A DNA stretch of 64,000 nt. Origin: Paraburkholderia phosphatilytica (GTDB lineage: Bacteria > Pseudomonadota > Gammaproteobacteria > Burkholderiales > Burkholderiaceae). The first letter of the stretch is position 1. Every line of letters begins with the position of its first letter. A program made the position numbers and the translations under genes. The notes beneath the pieces were generated by a model. That model worked only from the letters and a program-made list of their open reading frames with translations. It ran no database searches and had not been told where the DNA came from. The stretch is from contig NZ_QQOA01000014.1 in the NCBI RefSeq assembly GCF_003443895.1, positions 105,960 to 169,959 on the forward strand, in the 5' to 3' direction. Positions 42,866 to 52,188 of the stretch are shown here, piece after piece.

Positions 42866-43045
42866 GACCTCCCCCTTCGACTGACTGTGCAGTGGCGGCG
42901 AACCTCGGACCGCCGCTTTCGTCCGCCTTCTCTCATCCGGAAGGCAAACCACGATAGGGAAATGTGTCGTGCGCGTATTGAAGGAAATTTGCCTGCGGGG
43001 ACCGGCCGGCGCTCGCCGCACGATCGTGCCGTCAGGGTTAGCGCA

Positions 43046-43906
43046 TTATCTCCGCACCGACAGATCCTGCAGCATCTGCTCGGCCAGATAGTCGCAGGTG
43101 GGCCGGTCGGATTTCGCGCTGCGCGCCACCACGATATCGAGCGGTTCGATTTCCGGCAGCCCGTGCGCTTCACCGAGCACCTCCAGCCGCTGCGGCACGC
43201 AGCAACGCACTAGCGCGCTGATCGCGATCCCCGCGTCCACCGTCGCGACGAGCCCCAGCATGCTCGCGCTGCTGTACGCCGCGCGAAAGCGGATGCCCGC
43301 GCCGTTCAGCGCATTCAGCGTATGCACGCGCGCGACGCAGCCCGGCTCGTACAGGCCCACCGGTAACGGCGACGCCGCCAGCACGCTACGGTCGTCGCGC
43401 AACCCGACCCACACCATCGGCTCGCTGCGCACGTAGTCGCCGCGCAGCTTGCGGTCGCGCGTGACGAACGCGAGATCGATCTTGTTGTCCGCGAGCATCG
43501 GCGCGATCGCGGTGCTCTGCGCGCAGACGATCTCGATCTCCACGTGCGGAAAGCGCTTCGAAAAGCGCCGCAACACCGGCGACAGCAGCGACGATACGTA
43601 GTCGTCCGGCGCGCCGAGCACCACGCGGCCGCTGACTTCGGGCCGCGCGATCGCCGACCACGCTTCCGCATGCAGATCGAGCAGACGCCGCGCGTATTCG
43701 AGCAGCGCGTGCCCCGCGCGCGTGAGCGCGAGATTGCGCGTGTCGCGCGTGAACAGCGTTGCGCCGAGCATCTGCTCGAGCCGCTTGATCTGCATGCTCA
43801 CCGCCGCCTGCGAACGATGCACGTTCGCGGCTGCCTTCGTGAAGCTGCCCGTATCGACCACCGCGACGAAGGTGCGCAGCAGATCGACGTCGAACTCCGG
43901 ATGCAT
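43046..43906 (-). CDS. LysR-family regulator
   Basis: 286 residues. N-terminal winged helix-turn-helix: LLRTFVAVVDTGSFTKAAANVHRSQAAVSMQIKRLE, followed by a periplasmic-binding-protein-like effector domain beginning GRVVLGAPDDYVSSLL. It is divergent from an EamA-type exporter, the classical arrangement for a LysR regulator and its target; a T-N11-A palindrome lies between them. Confidence 0.93.
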   Translation of the reverse strand: MHPEFDVDLLRTFVAVVDTGSFTKAAANVHRSQAAVSMQIKRLEQMLGATLFTRDTRNLALTRAGHALLEYARRLLDLHAEAWSAIARPEVSGRVVLGAPDDYVSSLLSPVLRRFSKRFPHVEIEIVCAQSTAIAPMLADNKIDLAFVTRDRKLRGDYVRSEPMVWVGLRDDRSVLAASPLPVGLYEPGCVARVHTLNALNGAGIRFRAAYSSASMLGLVATVDAGIAISALVRCCVPQRLEVLGEAHGLPEIEPLDIVVARSAKSDRPTCDYLAEQMLQDLSVRR

Positions 43907-43920
43907 GATTTATCAGCCAG

Positions 43921-43939
43921 ATTGATGAGATTGCTCAAT
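43921..43939. promoter_or_regulatory. LysR-type palindrome between lysR and eamA genes
   Basis: ATTGA-N9-TCAAT is a perfect 5-base inverted repeat containing the T-N11-A motif of LysR-family sites, in an AT-rich part of the divergent region. Probable autoregulatory and target site. Confidence 0.55.
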
Positions 43940-44023
43940 TTAATTTGTTTGCCACAGGCTGACAAGGCGTCGATACTCGATTGCACGTTCTCCGCTATCC
44001 ACGCAAACAGGAGCATTCAACCG

Positions 44024-44929
44024 ATGTTGCCCGCCCACCGTCCACAGGCTGCTATCCAGCTCGCCGCTGCCGGCCTGCTGATGGGCACGATCGGGATCTT
44101 CGTCGAACAGGCGGGCCTCGATGCGTTCACGATGGTGCTGTGCCGCTGCTTCTTCGGCTTCATCGCGCTGGCCGGTTACTGCGTGTGGAAGGGCTATTTC
44201 CGCGAGCAGCGCTTCACGCCGAGCATCGTCGGGCTCGCGCTGATCACCGGCGTGCTGATGGTCACGCAGTGGGTCGCGTTCTTCGATTCGATCGGCCGCA
44301 CCAGCATCGCGGTCTCCACCGTCGTGTTCCATGTGCAGCCGTTCTGGGTCGTGCTGATGGGCGCGGTGCTGTTCCGTGAGCGCCTCGGCATCGACCGGCC
44401 CGCGTGGATCGCGATCGCGTTCGTCGGGCTCGTGCTCGCATCCGGCGTGCTCGCGACCGATCATCTGCAGGGCCACACGCGCTACCTGATCGGCATCGCG
44501 GAAGCGCTGGTGGGTTCGGTGATGTATGCGGCCGTCACGCTGATCGCGAAGTCGCTCGGCGCGTTGCGGCCGCATCTGCTGACGCTCGCGCAGTGTCTGG
44601 TCGGCACCGTGGTGCTGCCGTTTCTCGCGCCGCTCGGCACGCTGCACATCGAGCCGCATCAGTGGTTCTGGCTGATCGGCATGGGCGTGCTGCACACCGG
44701 CCTATCGTACGTGCTGATCTACGGCGCGCTACCGCGACTCACGACGCCGACCATCGCCGTGCTGCTGTTCGTCTATCCGCTGACCGCGATCGCCGTCGAC
44801 GCGCTCGTCTACGGCCGCCCGCTCGCGCCCGCGCAGATGGTGGGCATGGCGCTGATCGTGACGGCGAGCCTCGGTGTGAATCTCGGCTGGCCGCTGGTGT
44901 CGATGGTGCGGCGGCTCGCGCCGCGTTGA
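44024..44929 (+). CDS. EamA/DMT-family transporter
   Basis: 301 residues from ATG 44024 (AGGAG upstream), ten membrane helices in two EamA repeats: AAGLLMGTIGIFVEQAG in the first and LVGSVMYAAVTLIAKSLG in the second. Such proteins export metabolites or drugs. Regulated probably by the divergent LysR gene. Ended by a strong hairpin shared with the convergent MFS gene. Confidence 0.92.
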   Translation: MLPAHRPQAAIQLAAAGLLMGTIGIFVEQAGLDAFTMVLCRCFFGFIALAGYCVWKGYFREQRFTPSIVGLALITGVLMVTQWVAFFDSIGRTSIAVSTVVFHVQPFWVVLMGAVLFRERLGIDRPAWIAIAFVGLVLASGVLATDHLQGHTRYLIGIAEALVGSVMYAAVTLIAKSLGALRPHLLTLAQCLVGTVVLPFLAPLGTLHIEPHQWFWLIGMGVLHTGLSYVLIYGALPRLTTPTIAVLLFVYPLTAIAVDALVYGRPLAPAQMVGMALIVTASLGVNLGWPLVSMVRRLAPR

Positions 44930-44967
44930 AGGTGCATCGAGCTTCAGGCGGTGCAACGCGCGTCCGC

Positions 44968-45007
44968 AAAAAAACGCGGCGCTCGCTTCGAGCGCCGCGC
45001 TTCGTTT
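44968..45007. terminator. Bidirectional intrinsic terminator
   Basis: An 11-base perfect stem, CGCGGCGCTCG / CGAGCGCCGCG (44975-44985 and 44989-44999), closes a three-base loop. On the left it is flanked by A7, giving a T-run for minus-strand transcripts of the MFS gene; on the right CTTCGTTTC gives a weaker T-rich tail for the EamA transcript. Confidence 0.85.
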
Positions 45008-45029
45008 CAGCTTGAACCGCGTACCCGCT

Positions 45030-46340
45030 TCACTGCGGCAACACCTGCCCCTTCGTCTCCGGCGCGAACGGAATCAGGAACAGGCCGGCGACGAACACGA
45101 GCGCCGTCAGCGCGACCGGCACGCCGAGCGTATGCATGTGCAGCACGGCGGCACCGAGCAGGAAGTTCACGCCCGCCCCGATGAAGCGCCCGAACGACGT
45201 GCAGAACGCGAACGCGGTGGCGCGCACGCGCGTCTCGAACTGCTCCGGCAACCACAGGCTGAAGAGCGCGAAATTGCCGCCGAAGAAACCCAGCACGAAC
45301 AGCCACGCGATGAACGGCGCGAGCCCGTTCGGCAGGTAGAACGCCCAGCCGAACGCACCGGCGATCGACACCGCCATGCCGGCAAAATAGATCGCCAGCG
45401 TGCGCCTGCGACCGATCTTCTCGGCGAGCGGCGGCAGCGCGAGGCAACCCAGAATGGTGCCGATCGACAGCAGCCCCGTGGCCAGCGACGCGGTCTTGAT
45501 TGCGCCGGCCTTGTCCATGCCGGAGCGCGTCGCGAGCTGGATCACCGCCGACGGCTCGTACACCGCGCCAGCCCACAGCCCGATGATCGCGATGGTCAGG
45601 AGCGCGCATGCGACCCACGTGCGGCGTCGATACATCGGCCCGAGAATCTCGCGCAGCGGCTTCGTGCGGATCGCCTTCACCTCGGCCTGCTGCTCGGCCT
45701 TTTCCCAGCGCTCGGTCTCCTTCACGCGCAGCAGCACGAGAATCGCGACCACCACCGGCACCGCGCCGGTCAGGAACATCACGCGCCAGCCGTAGTGCAC
45801 GCCGACCGTGTAGTTCAGCGCGGCCGCGAGGAAGAAGCCCGCGTAATAGCCGGTCTGCAGATAGCCGGCGCCCATCTTGCGGCGATCCTCCGGCCACGCC
45901 TCGGCCACGTAGGTGCCCGCGAGCGCCCATTCGCCGCCGATCCCGACACCCGCGATGAAGCGGTAGATGCCCAGCTCCCACACGTTGTGCGCGGTGGCGG
46001 CCAGCCCGGTGAAGATCGCGAACGTGAAGATCGTGCCGGCCAGCACCTTGGTGCGGCCGAAGCGGTCGGCAATCGGCCCCCAGATGAACGACAGGCCCCA
46101 GCCCACCAGAAACAGCGCGAACAGGATCGAGCCGGCCAGCCCGACGTTGGCGGGCGTTGCGGCGTAGCCCGAGTGCGGCAGCAGTTCGGTCAGCGCCGGC
46201 GTGAGCACGAGCGCGTAGATGAACGAGTCCATCCCGTCGAGCGTCCAGCCCGCCCACGCGCCCCAGAATCCGGCGATCTGCGAGCGGTTCAGCGGCGTGC
46301 GCCGCCGCGCGGTGCGCTCGCGGTCCATCAGTGAGTCCAT
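45030..46340 (-). CDS. MFS transporter, probably malonate- or carboxylate-type
   Basis: 436 residues, twelve membrane helices. MFS signatures are IADRFGRTKVLAG after helix 2, GIGGEWALAGTYVAEAWPEDRR around helices 4-5, and EKIGRRRTLAIYFAG after helix 8. This resembles the sialate/aromatic-acid/carboxylate proton symporter branches. It is divergent from the GntR gene that heads the malonate decarboxylase operon. There are no MdcLM/MadLM permease genes, so it is the likely malonate importer; that substrate is inferred from position. Confidence 0.9.
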   Translation of the reverse strand: MDSLMDRERTARRRTPLNRSQIAGFWGAWAGWTLDGMDSFIYALVLTPALTELLPHSGYAATPANVGLAGSILFALFLVGWGLSFIWGPIADRFGRTKVLAGTIFTFAIFTGLAATAHNVWELGIYRFIAGVGIGGEWALAGTYVAEAWPEDRRKMGAGYLQTGYYAGFFLAAALNYTVGVHYGWRVMFLTGAVPVVVAILVLLRVKETERWEKAEQQAEVKAIRTKPLREILGPMYRRRTWVACALLTIAIIGLWAGAVYEPSAVIQLATRSGMDKAGAIKTASLATGLLSIGTILGCLALPPLAEKIGRRRTLAIYFAGMAVSIAGAFGWAFYLPNGLAPFIAWLFVLGFFGGNFALFSLWLPEQFETRVRATAFAFCTSFGRFIGAGVNFLLGAAVLHMHTLGVPVALTALVFVAGLFLIPFAPETKGQVLPQ

Positions 46341-46540
46341 GTTGCTCCTCCGGCGATACGGTTGATGGCGTGCCGCCGCGTGCTTCCTGTATCACGCGAC
46401 GGACGTGGTAGCGCGCTTTCTTCTTTTTCCTTGGCAAACTGGCCGCCGGACAGGCGCATCCAGCTCGCTGCTGGGCTACGCTTGTGCACGGTGGCCAGAG
46501 TCGCCGGATGAATCGCCGCGGTTGGGGCGGGTTTTTCCGG

Positions 46541-46568
46541 TTGGGAAACGCGTCTTTTTATATATAAT
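46541..46568 (+). promoter_or_regulatory. Promoter of the gntR-mdc operon giving a near-leaderless mRNA
   Basis: TTGGGA (46541-46546), a 16-base spacer and a perfect TATAAT (46563-46568). The start of transcription would be near 46575, only about four bases before the GntR ATG at 46579. A 10-base palindrome TTATATATAA (46558-46567) covers the -10 box and could be the GntR operator. Confidence 0.6.
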
Positions 46569-46578
46569 ATTTGATCTT

Positions 46579-47358
46579 ATGAGCGACGCAACAAATGGTT
46601 TTCCCCTGGAAGCGGCCTCGCCGGCGTTCCTGCCCGCGCCCGTGCAACCGCGCGCCAGCACGTCGCGCGTGATCGCGGACGCGCTGCGCGCGGCGATCGT
46701 CGACGGCTCGCTGGCGCCCGGCGCGCCGTTGCGCCAGGACGCGATCGCGCGGCATTTCTCGGTCAGCGCAATTCCCGTGCGCGAGGCGCTGCGGCAGCTC
46801 GAAAGCGAAGGCTGGGTCAAGGTCGAGGTCCACAAGGGCGCGACGGTCGCGAAGCTGTCGCCGGAAGAAGCCCGCGAGATCTACGAGATCCGCTCGGCGC
46901 TGGAGAGCCTCGCGATCGGCCTCGCGATTCCGCTGCACACCGAGACTACGCTCGCGGAATGCGAACGTTTATGTCAGGCCGCGGAAGACGAGCCCGATCC
47001 GTCGCGCTACGTCGCGCGCAACGAGGCGTTCCACCTGAGCCTGTACGCGCCCGCCGGCCGTGCGCAACTGGCCGCGATGATCGACACGCTGCACCGGCGC
47101 GGCGAACGCTACCTGCGCCTGAAGTTCGGGCTGCCGTCGTACAAGGGCGAGTCCGACGCGGAACACGAGGCGCTGCTCGACGCGGTCCGCCGCCGCGATG
47201 TCGCCACCGCGCAGTCGCTGCTCTCCGCGCACCTGCTCGGCACCGGCGATCTGGTCTACCGTTTTCTCACCGAACGCGCACGGACGGAGGCCGCGACTGC
47301 GGACGCCGCCGGGCGCAAGCCGCGCGCGCGACGTGCGCGCGGCGCCACCCGGAGCTGA
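46579..47358 (+). CDS. GntR-family (FadR-type) regulator of malonate genes
   Basis: 259 residues. After an N-terminal stretch of about 25 residues, the winged helix-turn-helix is SRVIADALRAAIVDGSLAPG with AIARHFSVSAIPVREALRQLESEGWV; the helical FCD ligand domain follows (AREIYEIRSALESLAIGL). There is no ribosome-binding site, and the promoter TATAAT is only 10 bases upstream of the ATG, so translation is probably from a leaderless or nearly leaderless mRNA. Eight bases separate its stop from mdcA. It most likely represses mdc genes and the divergent MFS gene until malonate is present. Confidence 0.88.
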   Translation: MSDATNGFPLEAASPAFLPAPVQPRASTSRVIADALRAAIVDGSLAPGAPLRQDAIARHFSVSAIPVREALRQLESEGWVKVEVHKGATVAKLSPEEAREIYEIRSALESLAIGLAIPLHTETTLAECERLCQAAEDEPDPSRYVARNEAFHLSLYAPAGRAQLAAMIDTLHRRGERYLRLKFGLPSYKGESDAEHEALLDAVRRRDVATAQSLLSAHLLGTGDLVYRFLTERARTEAATADAAGRKPRARRARGATRS

Positions 47359-47366
47359 AGCCGCCG

Positions 47367-49073
47367 ATGAATTCCCCCGCCGATACGCGTTCCGCCTCCG
47401 CTTCAACTCAGAATGCCAGCGCCCGCCCCGCTCCGACCGCCACGCGTTCGTGGACCACGCTGCGCGATGAGAAACACCGTCGCCTGGCGTCGATCGCGCC
47501 GTGGCTCGACGACGGCATCCTGCGGCGCGAGCACATCGTCGATGCGCTCGAAGCGCTGATTCGCCCCGGCGACCGCGTTGCACTGGAAGGCGACAACCAG
47601 AAGCAGGCGGACTTTCTGTCGCGCGCGTTCGCGAAGGTGGACCCGGCGCGTGTGCACGACGTGCATCTGCTGATTTCGAGCATCAGCCGCCCCGAGCATC
47701 TGACGCTGTTCGAGCGCGGCATCGCGCACAAGGTCGACTTCGCGTTCGCCGGTCCGCAGAGCCTGCGCGTCGCGCAACTGCTCGAAGATGGCCAGCTCGA
47801 GATCGGCGCGATCTACACCTATGTCGAGCTGTACGCGCGGATGTTCGTCGACCTCACGCCGAACGTCGCGCTGCTGTGCGCCGAGAAGGCGGACCGCCAT
47901 GGCAACCTGTACACGGGCCCCAACACCGAAGACACGCCGACCATCGCCGAAGCGGCCGCGTTCCGGCACGGCATCGTGATCGTGCAGGTCAACGAGATCG
48001 TCGACGAGCTGCCGCGCGTCGACATTCCCGGCTCGTGGGTCGACGTGGTCGTCGAGGCGGACCGGCCGTTCGCGGTCGAACCGCTCTTCACGCGCGACCC
48101 GCGCCATATCGGCGACCTGCAGGTGCTGACCGCGATGATGGTGATCAAGGGCATCTACGCGCCCTATGGCATCGCCGCGCTGAATCACGGCATCGGCTTC
48201 GACACGGCCGCGATCGAACTGCTGCTGCCCACCTACGGCGAGTCGCTCGGGCTGAAGGGCAAGATCTGCCGCAACTGGACGCTCAATCCGCATCCCACGC
48301 TGATCCCCGCGATCGAATCGGGCTGGGTGGACAGCGTGCACTGCTTCGGCAGCGAAGTGGGCATGGAGCGGTACATCGAAGCGCGGCCCGACGTATTCTT
48401 CACCGGCAGCGACGGTACGCTGCGCTCGAACCGCGTGCTGTGCCAGCTCGCGGGCCAGTATGCGGTGGACCTGTTCATCGGCTCGACGCTGCAGATCGAC
48501 GCGGACGCGAATTCGTCGACGGTCACGCGCGGCCGGCTCGCGGGCTTCGGCGGCGCGCCGAACATGGGCCACGATCCGCGCGGCCGCCGTCACACGAGCG
48601 AAGCGTGGCTGAAGCTGCTGAAGGACACCGGGCCGGTATCGCGCGGCCAGAAGCTCGTCGTGCAGCTCGCGGAGACATGGAAGAAAGGCGGCGAGCCGAC
48701 CTTCGTCGACGAGCTCGACGCGGTTGCGGTCGGCGCGAAAAGCGGCATGGCCGTCGCGCCTGTGATGATCTATGGCGACGACGTCAGTCACGTTGTGACA
48801 GAAGAAGGCATCGCGCATCTGCACAAGGCCGAAAGCGTCGACGAACGGCGCGCGGCGCTCGCGGCGGTGGCCGGCGTGACGCCGATCGGTCTGCGCGCGA
48901 AGCCCGAGAAAACCGCCGAGCTGCGTCGGCGCGGCATCGTCGCGTATCCGGAAGATCTCGGCATCCGTCGCGGCGAAGCGAAGCGCTCGCTGCTCGCGGC
49001 GCGCAGCATCGACGATCTCGTCGCGTGGTCGGGTGGGCTGTATGCGCCGCCCGCGCGCTTTCGTAGCTGGTGA
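47367..49073 (+). CDS. mdcA: Malonate decarboxylase alpha subunit (acetyl-S-ACP:malonate ACP transferase)
   Basis: 568 residues. The protein exchanges acetyl on the carrier protein for malonate, making malonyl-S-ACP. Family phrases include RPGDRVALEGDNQKQADFLS, IYTYVELYARMFVDLTPN, GAPNMGHDPRGRRHTS and VVTEEGIAHLHKA. The length is normal (about 550). First enzyme gene of mdcABCDEGH, overlapping the mdcB start by four bases. Confidence 0.96.
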   Translation: MNSPADTRSASASTQNASARPAPTATRSWTTLRDEKHRRLASIAPWLDDGILRREHIVDALEALIRPGDRVALEGDNQKQADFLSRAFAKVDPARVHDVHLLISSISRPEHLTLFERGIAHKVDFAFAGPQSLRVAQLLEDGQLEIGAIYTYVELYARMFVDLTPNVALLCAEKADRHGNLYTGPNTEDTPTIAEAAAFRHGIVIVQVNEIVDELPRVDIPGSWVDVVVEADRPFAVEPLFTRDPRHIGDLQVLTAMMVIKGIYAPYGIAALNHGIGFDTAAIELLLPTYGESLGLKGKICRNWTLNPHPTLIPAIESGWVDSVHCFGSEVGMERYIEARPDVFFTGSDGTLRSNRVLCQLAGQYAVDLFIGSTLQIDADANSSTVTRGRLAGFGGAPNMGHDPRGRRHTSEAWLKLLKDTGPVSRGQKLVVQLAETWKKGGEPTFVDELDAVAVGAKSGMAVAPVMIYGDDVSHVVTEEGIAHLHKAESVDERRAALAAVAGVTPIGLRAKPEKTAELRRRGIVAYPEDLGIRRGEAKRSLLAARSIDDLVAWSGGLYAPPARFRSW

Positions 49074-50098
49074 GCGGCATGGCGAAGCACGTTTGTGCCG
49101 CCGCTCTGGCTGACGCGAAGCGCCGGGAGGATGCCTCTGATGGTGCCGACGCATTCGTGGTTCAAGACGACGCTGCCAGTCGTCTCGCGCCGTCCGCGTC
49201 CGATACCGACCTCGGCCGTCTCGCCGTCGCCGCGCTGATCGCGGAAGCGGAGCTCACGCCGAAGCCTGCGCTCGTCGACCGGCGCGGCAGCGGCGCGCAC
49301 ACCGATCTCGATCTCGATACGATGCTGCGCTCCGCGCGTTCGCTCGAATCGACCTTCGTCGCGCTTGCCCGCACGTCGCGCGGCCGCTCACCCTCGGCAA
49401 CATTGCGCGCGGAGCTTGGGCAGATCGGCCGCGCCGGCGAGCGCGCGATGCTCGACGCGACGGAAGGCAGCAACGCGCATCGCGGCGCAATCTGGATCGT
49501 CGGCCTGCTCGCGGCCGGTGCGGCAATCTGCGCGAACACACTGCCGGAAGAAACATCGGAATCCTACGCTTCGCGTATCTGCACGACAGCCGCGCAGATC
49601 GCCTGCTTTCCCGATCGTTTTGCCGCGGGCTCGACGGCGGTGAGTAGCGCTGCTGTAACTCACCGTCCTAGCAACGGCGAGCGCGTGCGGCAACGCTATG
49701 GCGTGGGTGGCGCGCGTCAGGAAGCACAGTACGCGTTTCCGCACGTACGCCGCGCCGGTCTGCCGACGCTGCGCGCGGCACGCACACGCGGCGCCGCCGA
49801 AGACCACGCAAGGCTCGACGCATTGCTCGCGATCATGGTATCGCTCGACGACACGTGTCTCCTGCATCGCGCGGGGCTGCCCGGTCTCAACACTGCGCAG
49901 CAGGGCGCGCGACGCGTGCTGGCCGCGGGCGGCAGCGCGACCCACGAAGGCCGCGCCGAATTCGATTCGCTCGAACGCGCGCTGCTGCTGCAGAACGCAT
50001 CGCCCGGCGGCGCAGCCGATCTGCTCGCCGCCACCCTCTTCATCGACAGGCTGACGTCGCCCGGCGTCAGCGGGAGCCCCATCACATGGAACATCTGA
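49070..50098 (+). CDS. mdcB: Triphosphoribosyl-dephospho-CoA synthase
   Basis: About 340 residues, from GTG 49070 overlapping the mdcA stop, or ATG 49079. It makes the precursor of the prosthetic group of the malonate decarboxylase carrier protein from dephospho-CoA and ATP. CitG/MdcB signatures: ELTPKPALVDRRGSGAHTDLD near 61-81 and LDDTCLLHRAGLPGL near 270. The segment 190-225 (SNGERVRQRYGVGGARQEA) is typical. The frame overlaps mdcC by 13 bases. Confidence 0.92.
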   Translation: MSGMAKHVCAAALADAKRREDASDGADAFVVQDDAASRLAPSASDTDLGRLAVAALIAEAELTPKPALVDRRGSGAHTDLDLDTMLRSARSLESTFVALARTSRGRSPSATLRAELGQIGRAGERAMLDATEGSNAHRGAIWIVGLLAAGAAICANTLPEETSESYASRICTTAAQIACFPDRFAAGSTAVSSAAVTHRPSNGERVRQRYGVGGARQEAQYAFPHVRRAGLPTLRAARTRGAAEDHARLDALLAIMVSLDDTCLLHRAGLPGLNTAQQGARRVLAAGGSATHEGRAEFDSLERALLLQNASPGGAADLLAATLFIDRLTSPGVSGSPITWNI

Positions 50099-50409
50099 CG
50101 TTCGACTATCCGGCACAGCGCACGGTGACGACGCGCGCCCACGTGGGCGTGGTCGGCTCGGGCGACCTCGAAGTGCTGCTCTCTCCGGCCGACGCGCAGA
50201 CTGCGCACGTGATCGTGCGGACCAGCGTCGACGGCTACAGCCACATCTGGAAGAGCGTGCTGGACCGCTTTTTCACGCGCTATGACGGCGCCGCGCTCAT
50301 CGAGATCAACGACTTCGGCGCGACGCCGGGCGTGGTTGCACTGCGGCTCGCGGAGGCTGTTGAAGCGGCTGAGGTTAATGATGGTGCTGCTTCAGGAAAC
50401 CGGCCATGA
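50086..50409 (+). CDS. mdcC: Malonate decarboxylase carrier protein (delta subunit)
   Basis: 107 residues, GGAG ahead of the ATG. Ser25 in VVGSGDLEV matches the position where the phosphoribosyl-dephospho-CoA group is attached in Klebsiella MdcC. It carries acetyl and malonyl groups between subunits. The C-terminal tail after residue 95 is short and polar. Overlaps mdcB (13 bases) and mdcD (4 bases). Confidence 0.94.
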   Translation: MEHLTFDYPAQRTVTTRAHVGVVGSGDLEVLLSPADAQTAHVIVRTSVDGYSHIWKSVLDRFFTRYDGAALIEINDFGATPGVVALRLAEAVEAAEVNDGAASGNRP

Positions 50410-51299
50410 GTACTGTTACTGCCGAAACGCCCGCCTTTACGTTGCACGACAGCTTCATCGAACTGTCCGCGCGCGAGCGTGCGCGCACGCTGCTCGATGC
50501 GAACAGCTTCCGCGAACTGCTCGGGCCGTTCGACCGGATCGAATCGCCTTGGCTGTCGCTGCAGGGCATCGTCTGCCAGGCCGACGACGGCGCGGTGATC
50601 GCGCGCGGCACGCTCGATGGTCAGCCTGCTGTCGTCGCCGCAATCGAGTCCGCGTTCCAGGGCGGCAGCATCGGCGAAGTGTCGGGCAGCAAGATCGCCG
50701 CGGCACTCGAGCTCGCGCTGCGCGACTGCGAACGCGGCAAGCTGGTGCGACCGGTGATCGTCTTCGAGACCGGCGGCGTGCGGCTGCAGGAAGCGAACCT
50801 CGGGCTCGCGGTGATCGCGGAGATGCAGGCCGCGATCGTCGCGCTGCGTCAGTACGTGCCCGTGGTCGGCGTGATCGCGGGAATGGTCGGCTGCTTCGGC
50901 GGCATGTCGCTCGCGGCGGCGCTGTGCTCGCATCTCGTCGTCACGAAGCAGGGCCGGCTCGGCATGAACGGCCCCGAAGTGATCGAGCAGGAAGCGGGCA
51001 TCGACGAACTCGATTCGAGCGACCGGCGCCGCGTGTGGCAACTGATCGGCGGCGAGCAGCGCGCGGCGACCGGCTTCGCGGATGCGCTCGTCGACGACGA
51101 TACGGCCGCGGTACGCGACGCCGTGCTGCGGACCTTCGCGCATGGTGCGAACGCTGAGCATGGATCGAACAGCACGCCCCGCTCGCGACAGATCGATACG
51201 TATCTCGCGCGGCTCGCGCAGATCGACCCGGCATCGGTGACGCCCGACACGATGCGCGCGATCTTCCCGCCGACCGCACAACAGGAGCAGCAGGCATGA
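50406..51299 (+). CDS. mdcD: Malonate decarboxylase beta subunit
   Basis: 297 residues of carboxyltransferase fold. FIELSARERARTLLD near 18-32, FQGGSIGEVSGSKIAAALELA near 85-105, and GMVGCFGGMSLAAALCSHLVV near 160-180. With MdcE it decarboxylates malonyl-S-ACP to acetyl-S-ACP and CO2. The start ATGA overlaps mdcC and the end overlaps mdcE in the same way, so the subunits are translated in a coupled, stoichiometric manner. Confidence 0.95.
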   Translation: MSTVTAETPAFTLHDSFIELSARERARTLLDANSFRELLGPFDRIESPWLSLQGIVCQADDGAVIARGTLDGQPAVVAAIESAFQGGSIGEVSGSKIAAALELALRDCERGKLVRPVIVFETGGVRLQEANLGLAVIAEMQAAIVALRQYVPVVGVIAGMVGCFGGMSLAAALCSHLVVTKQGRLGMNGPEVIEQEAGIDELDSSDRRRVWQLIGGEQRAATGFADALVDDDTAAVRDAVLRTFAHGANAEHGSNSTPRSRQIDTYLARLAQIDPASVTPDTMRAIFPPTAQQEQQA

Positions 51300-52117
51300 G
51301 TTCGATCGACACGCCCCTCACGCGCGGCGCGCGCTGGTTCCAGGCGCTTGCCAGCGATTCTTTGTCGCGCCCGCCAGTGCTCTGCGCTGACGTCAAGCTC
51401 GGCGACGACACCGCGCGCTTCATCAGCGTCGTGTCCGATCCTGCGAACCGCTTTCCGCGCGCGGTCGATAACGTCGTCGGGCTCGAACAGGGCTGGCGCC
51501 TCGCGCGCGCGGTGACGGACGCGGTCGAAGCAGACCGCGATGCGACCACGCGCCGGCCGATCGTCGCGATCGTCGACGTGAAGAGCCAGGCGTACGGCTA
51601 TCGCGAGGAAATGCTCGGCATCCATCTCGCGTGTGCGGCGGCCGTCGATGCGTATGCGACCGCGCGGCTCGCGGGGCATCCGGTGATCGCGCTGATCGTT
51701 GGACCGGCGATGTCGGGCGCGTTTCTCGCGCATGGCTATCAGGCGAACCGCATCGTCGCGCTCGATGCGCCTGGCACGATGGTGCACGCGATGGGCAAGG
51801 AGGCGGCGGCGCGCGTGACGCGGCGGACCGTCGAGGCGCTCGATCAGCTTGGCGAAACGATCACGCCGATGTCGTATTCGATGGCGTCGTTCGCGAAGCT
51901 TGGATTGCTGGACCAGCTGATCGACGGCGTGGATGCGGATGCGCCGGACGCCGCGCAGATCGAGCGCGTGAAAAGCGTGCTCGTCGAGCAGATTCGCGAT
52001 GCGCGCTCGGGCGATCGTTCGCTTGCGCGGCGTCTGTCGTCAGAGACTGCGCGGACGACGCGCGCGGCGTCCGTCGAAGTGCGGCGGCGGCTTGCCGAGC
52101 AGTGGGATGCGCTTTGA
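51296..52117 (+). CDS. mdcE: Malonate decarboxylase gamma subunit
   Basis: 273 residues, the second carboxyltransferase-like subunit. RPIVAIVDVKSQAYGYREEMLG near 82-103 and GPAMSGAFLAHGYQANRIVAL near 138-158 are family phrases. It forms the decarboxylase with MdcD. Start overlaps mdcD by four bases. Confidence 0.95.
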   Translation: MSSIDTPLTRGARWFQALASDSLSRPPVLCADVKLGDDTARFISVVSDPANRFPRAVDNVVGLEQGWRLARAVTDAVEADRDATTRRPIVAIVDVKSQAYGYREEMLGIHLACAAAVDAYATARLAGHPVIALIVGPAMSGAFLAHGYQANRIVALDAPGTMVHAMGKEAAARVTRRTVEALDQLGETITPMSYSMASFAKLGLLDQLIDGVDADAPDAAQIERVKSVLVEQIRDARSGDRSLARRLSSETARTTRAASVEVRRRLAEQWDAL

Positions 52118-52188
52118 GCGCGAACGCCGTTAGCGATGGTGGTGCTGCGTGCGGTGCCGTGCGTGGCGTTTCCGCTGAAGGTGGCGGC

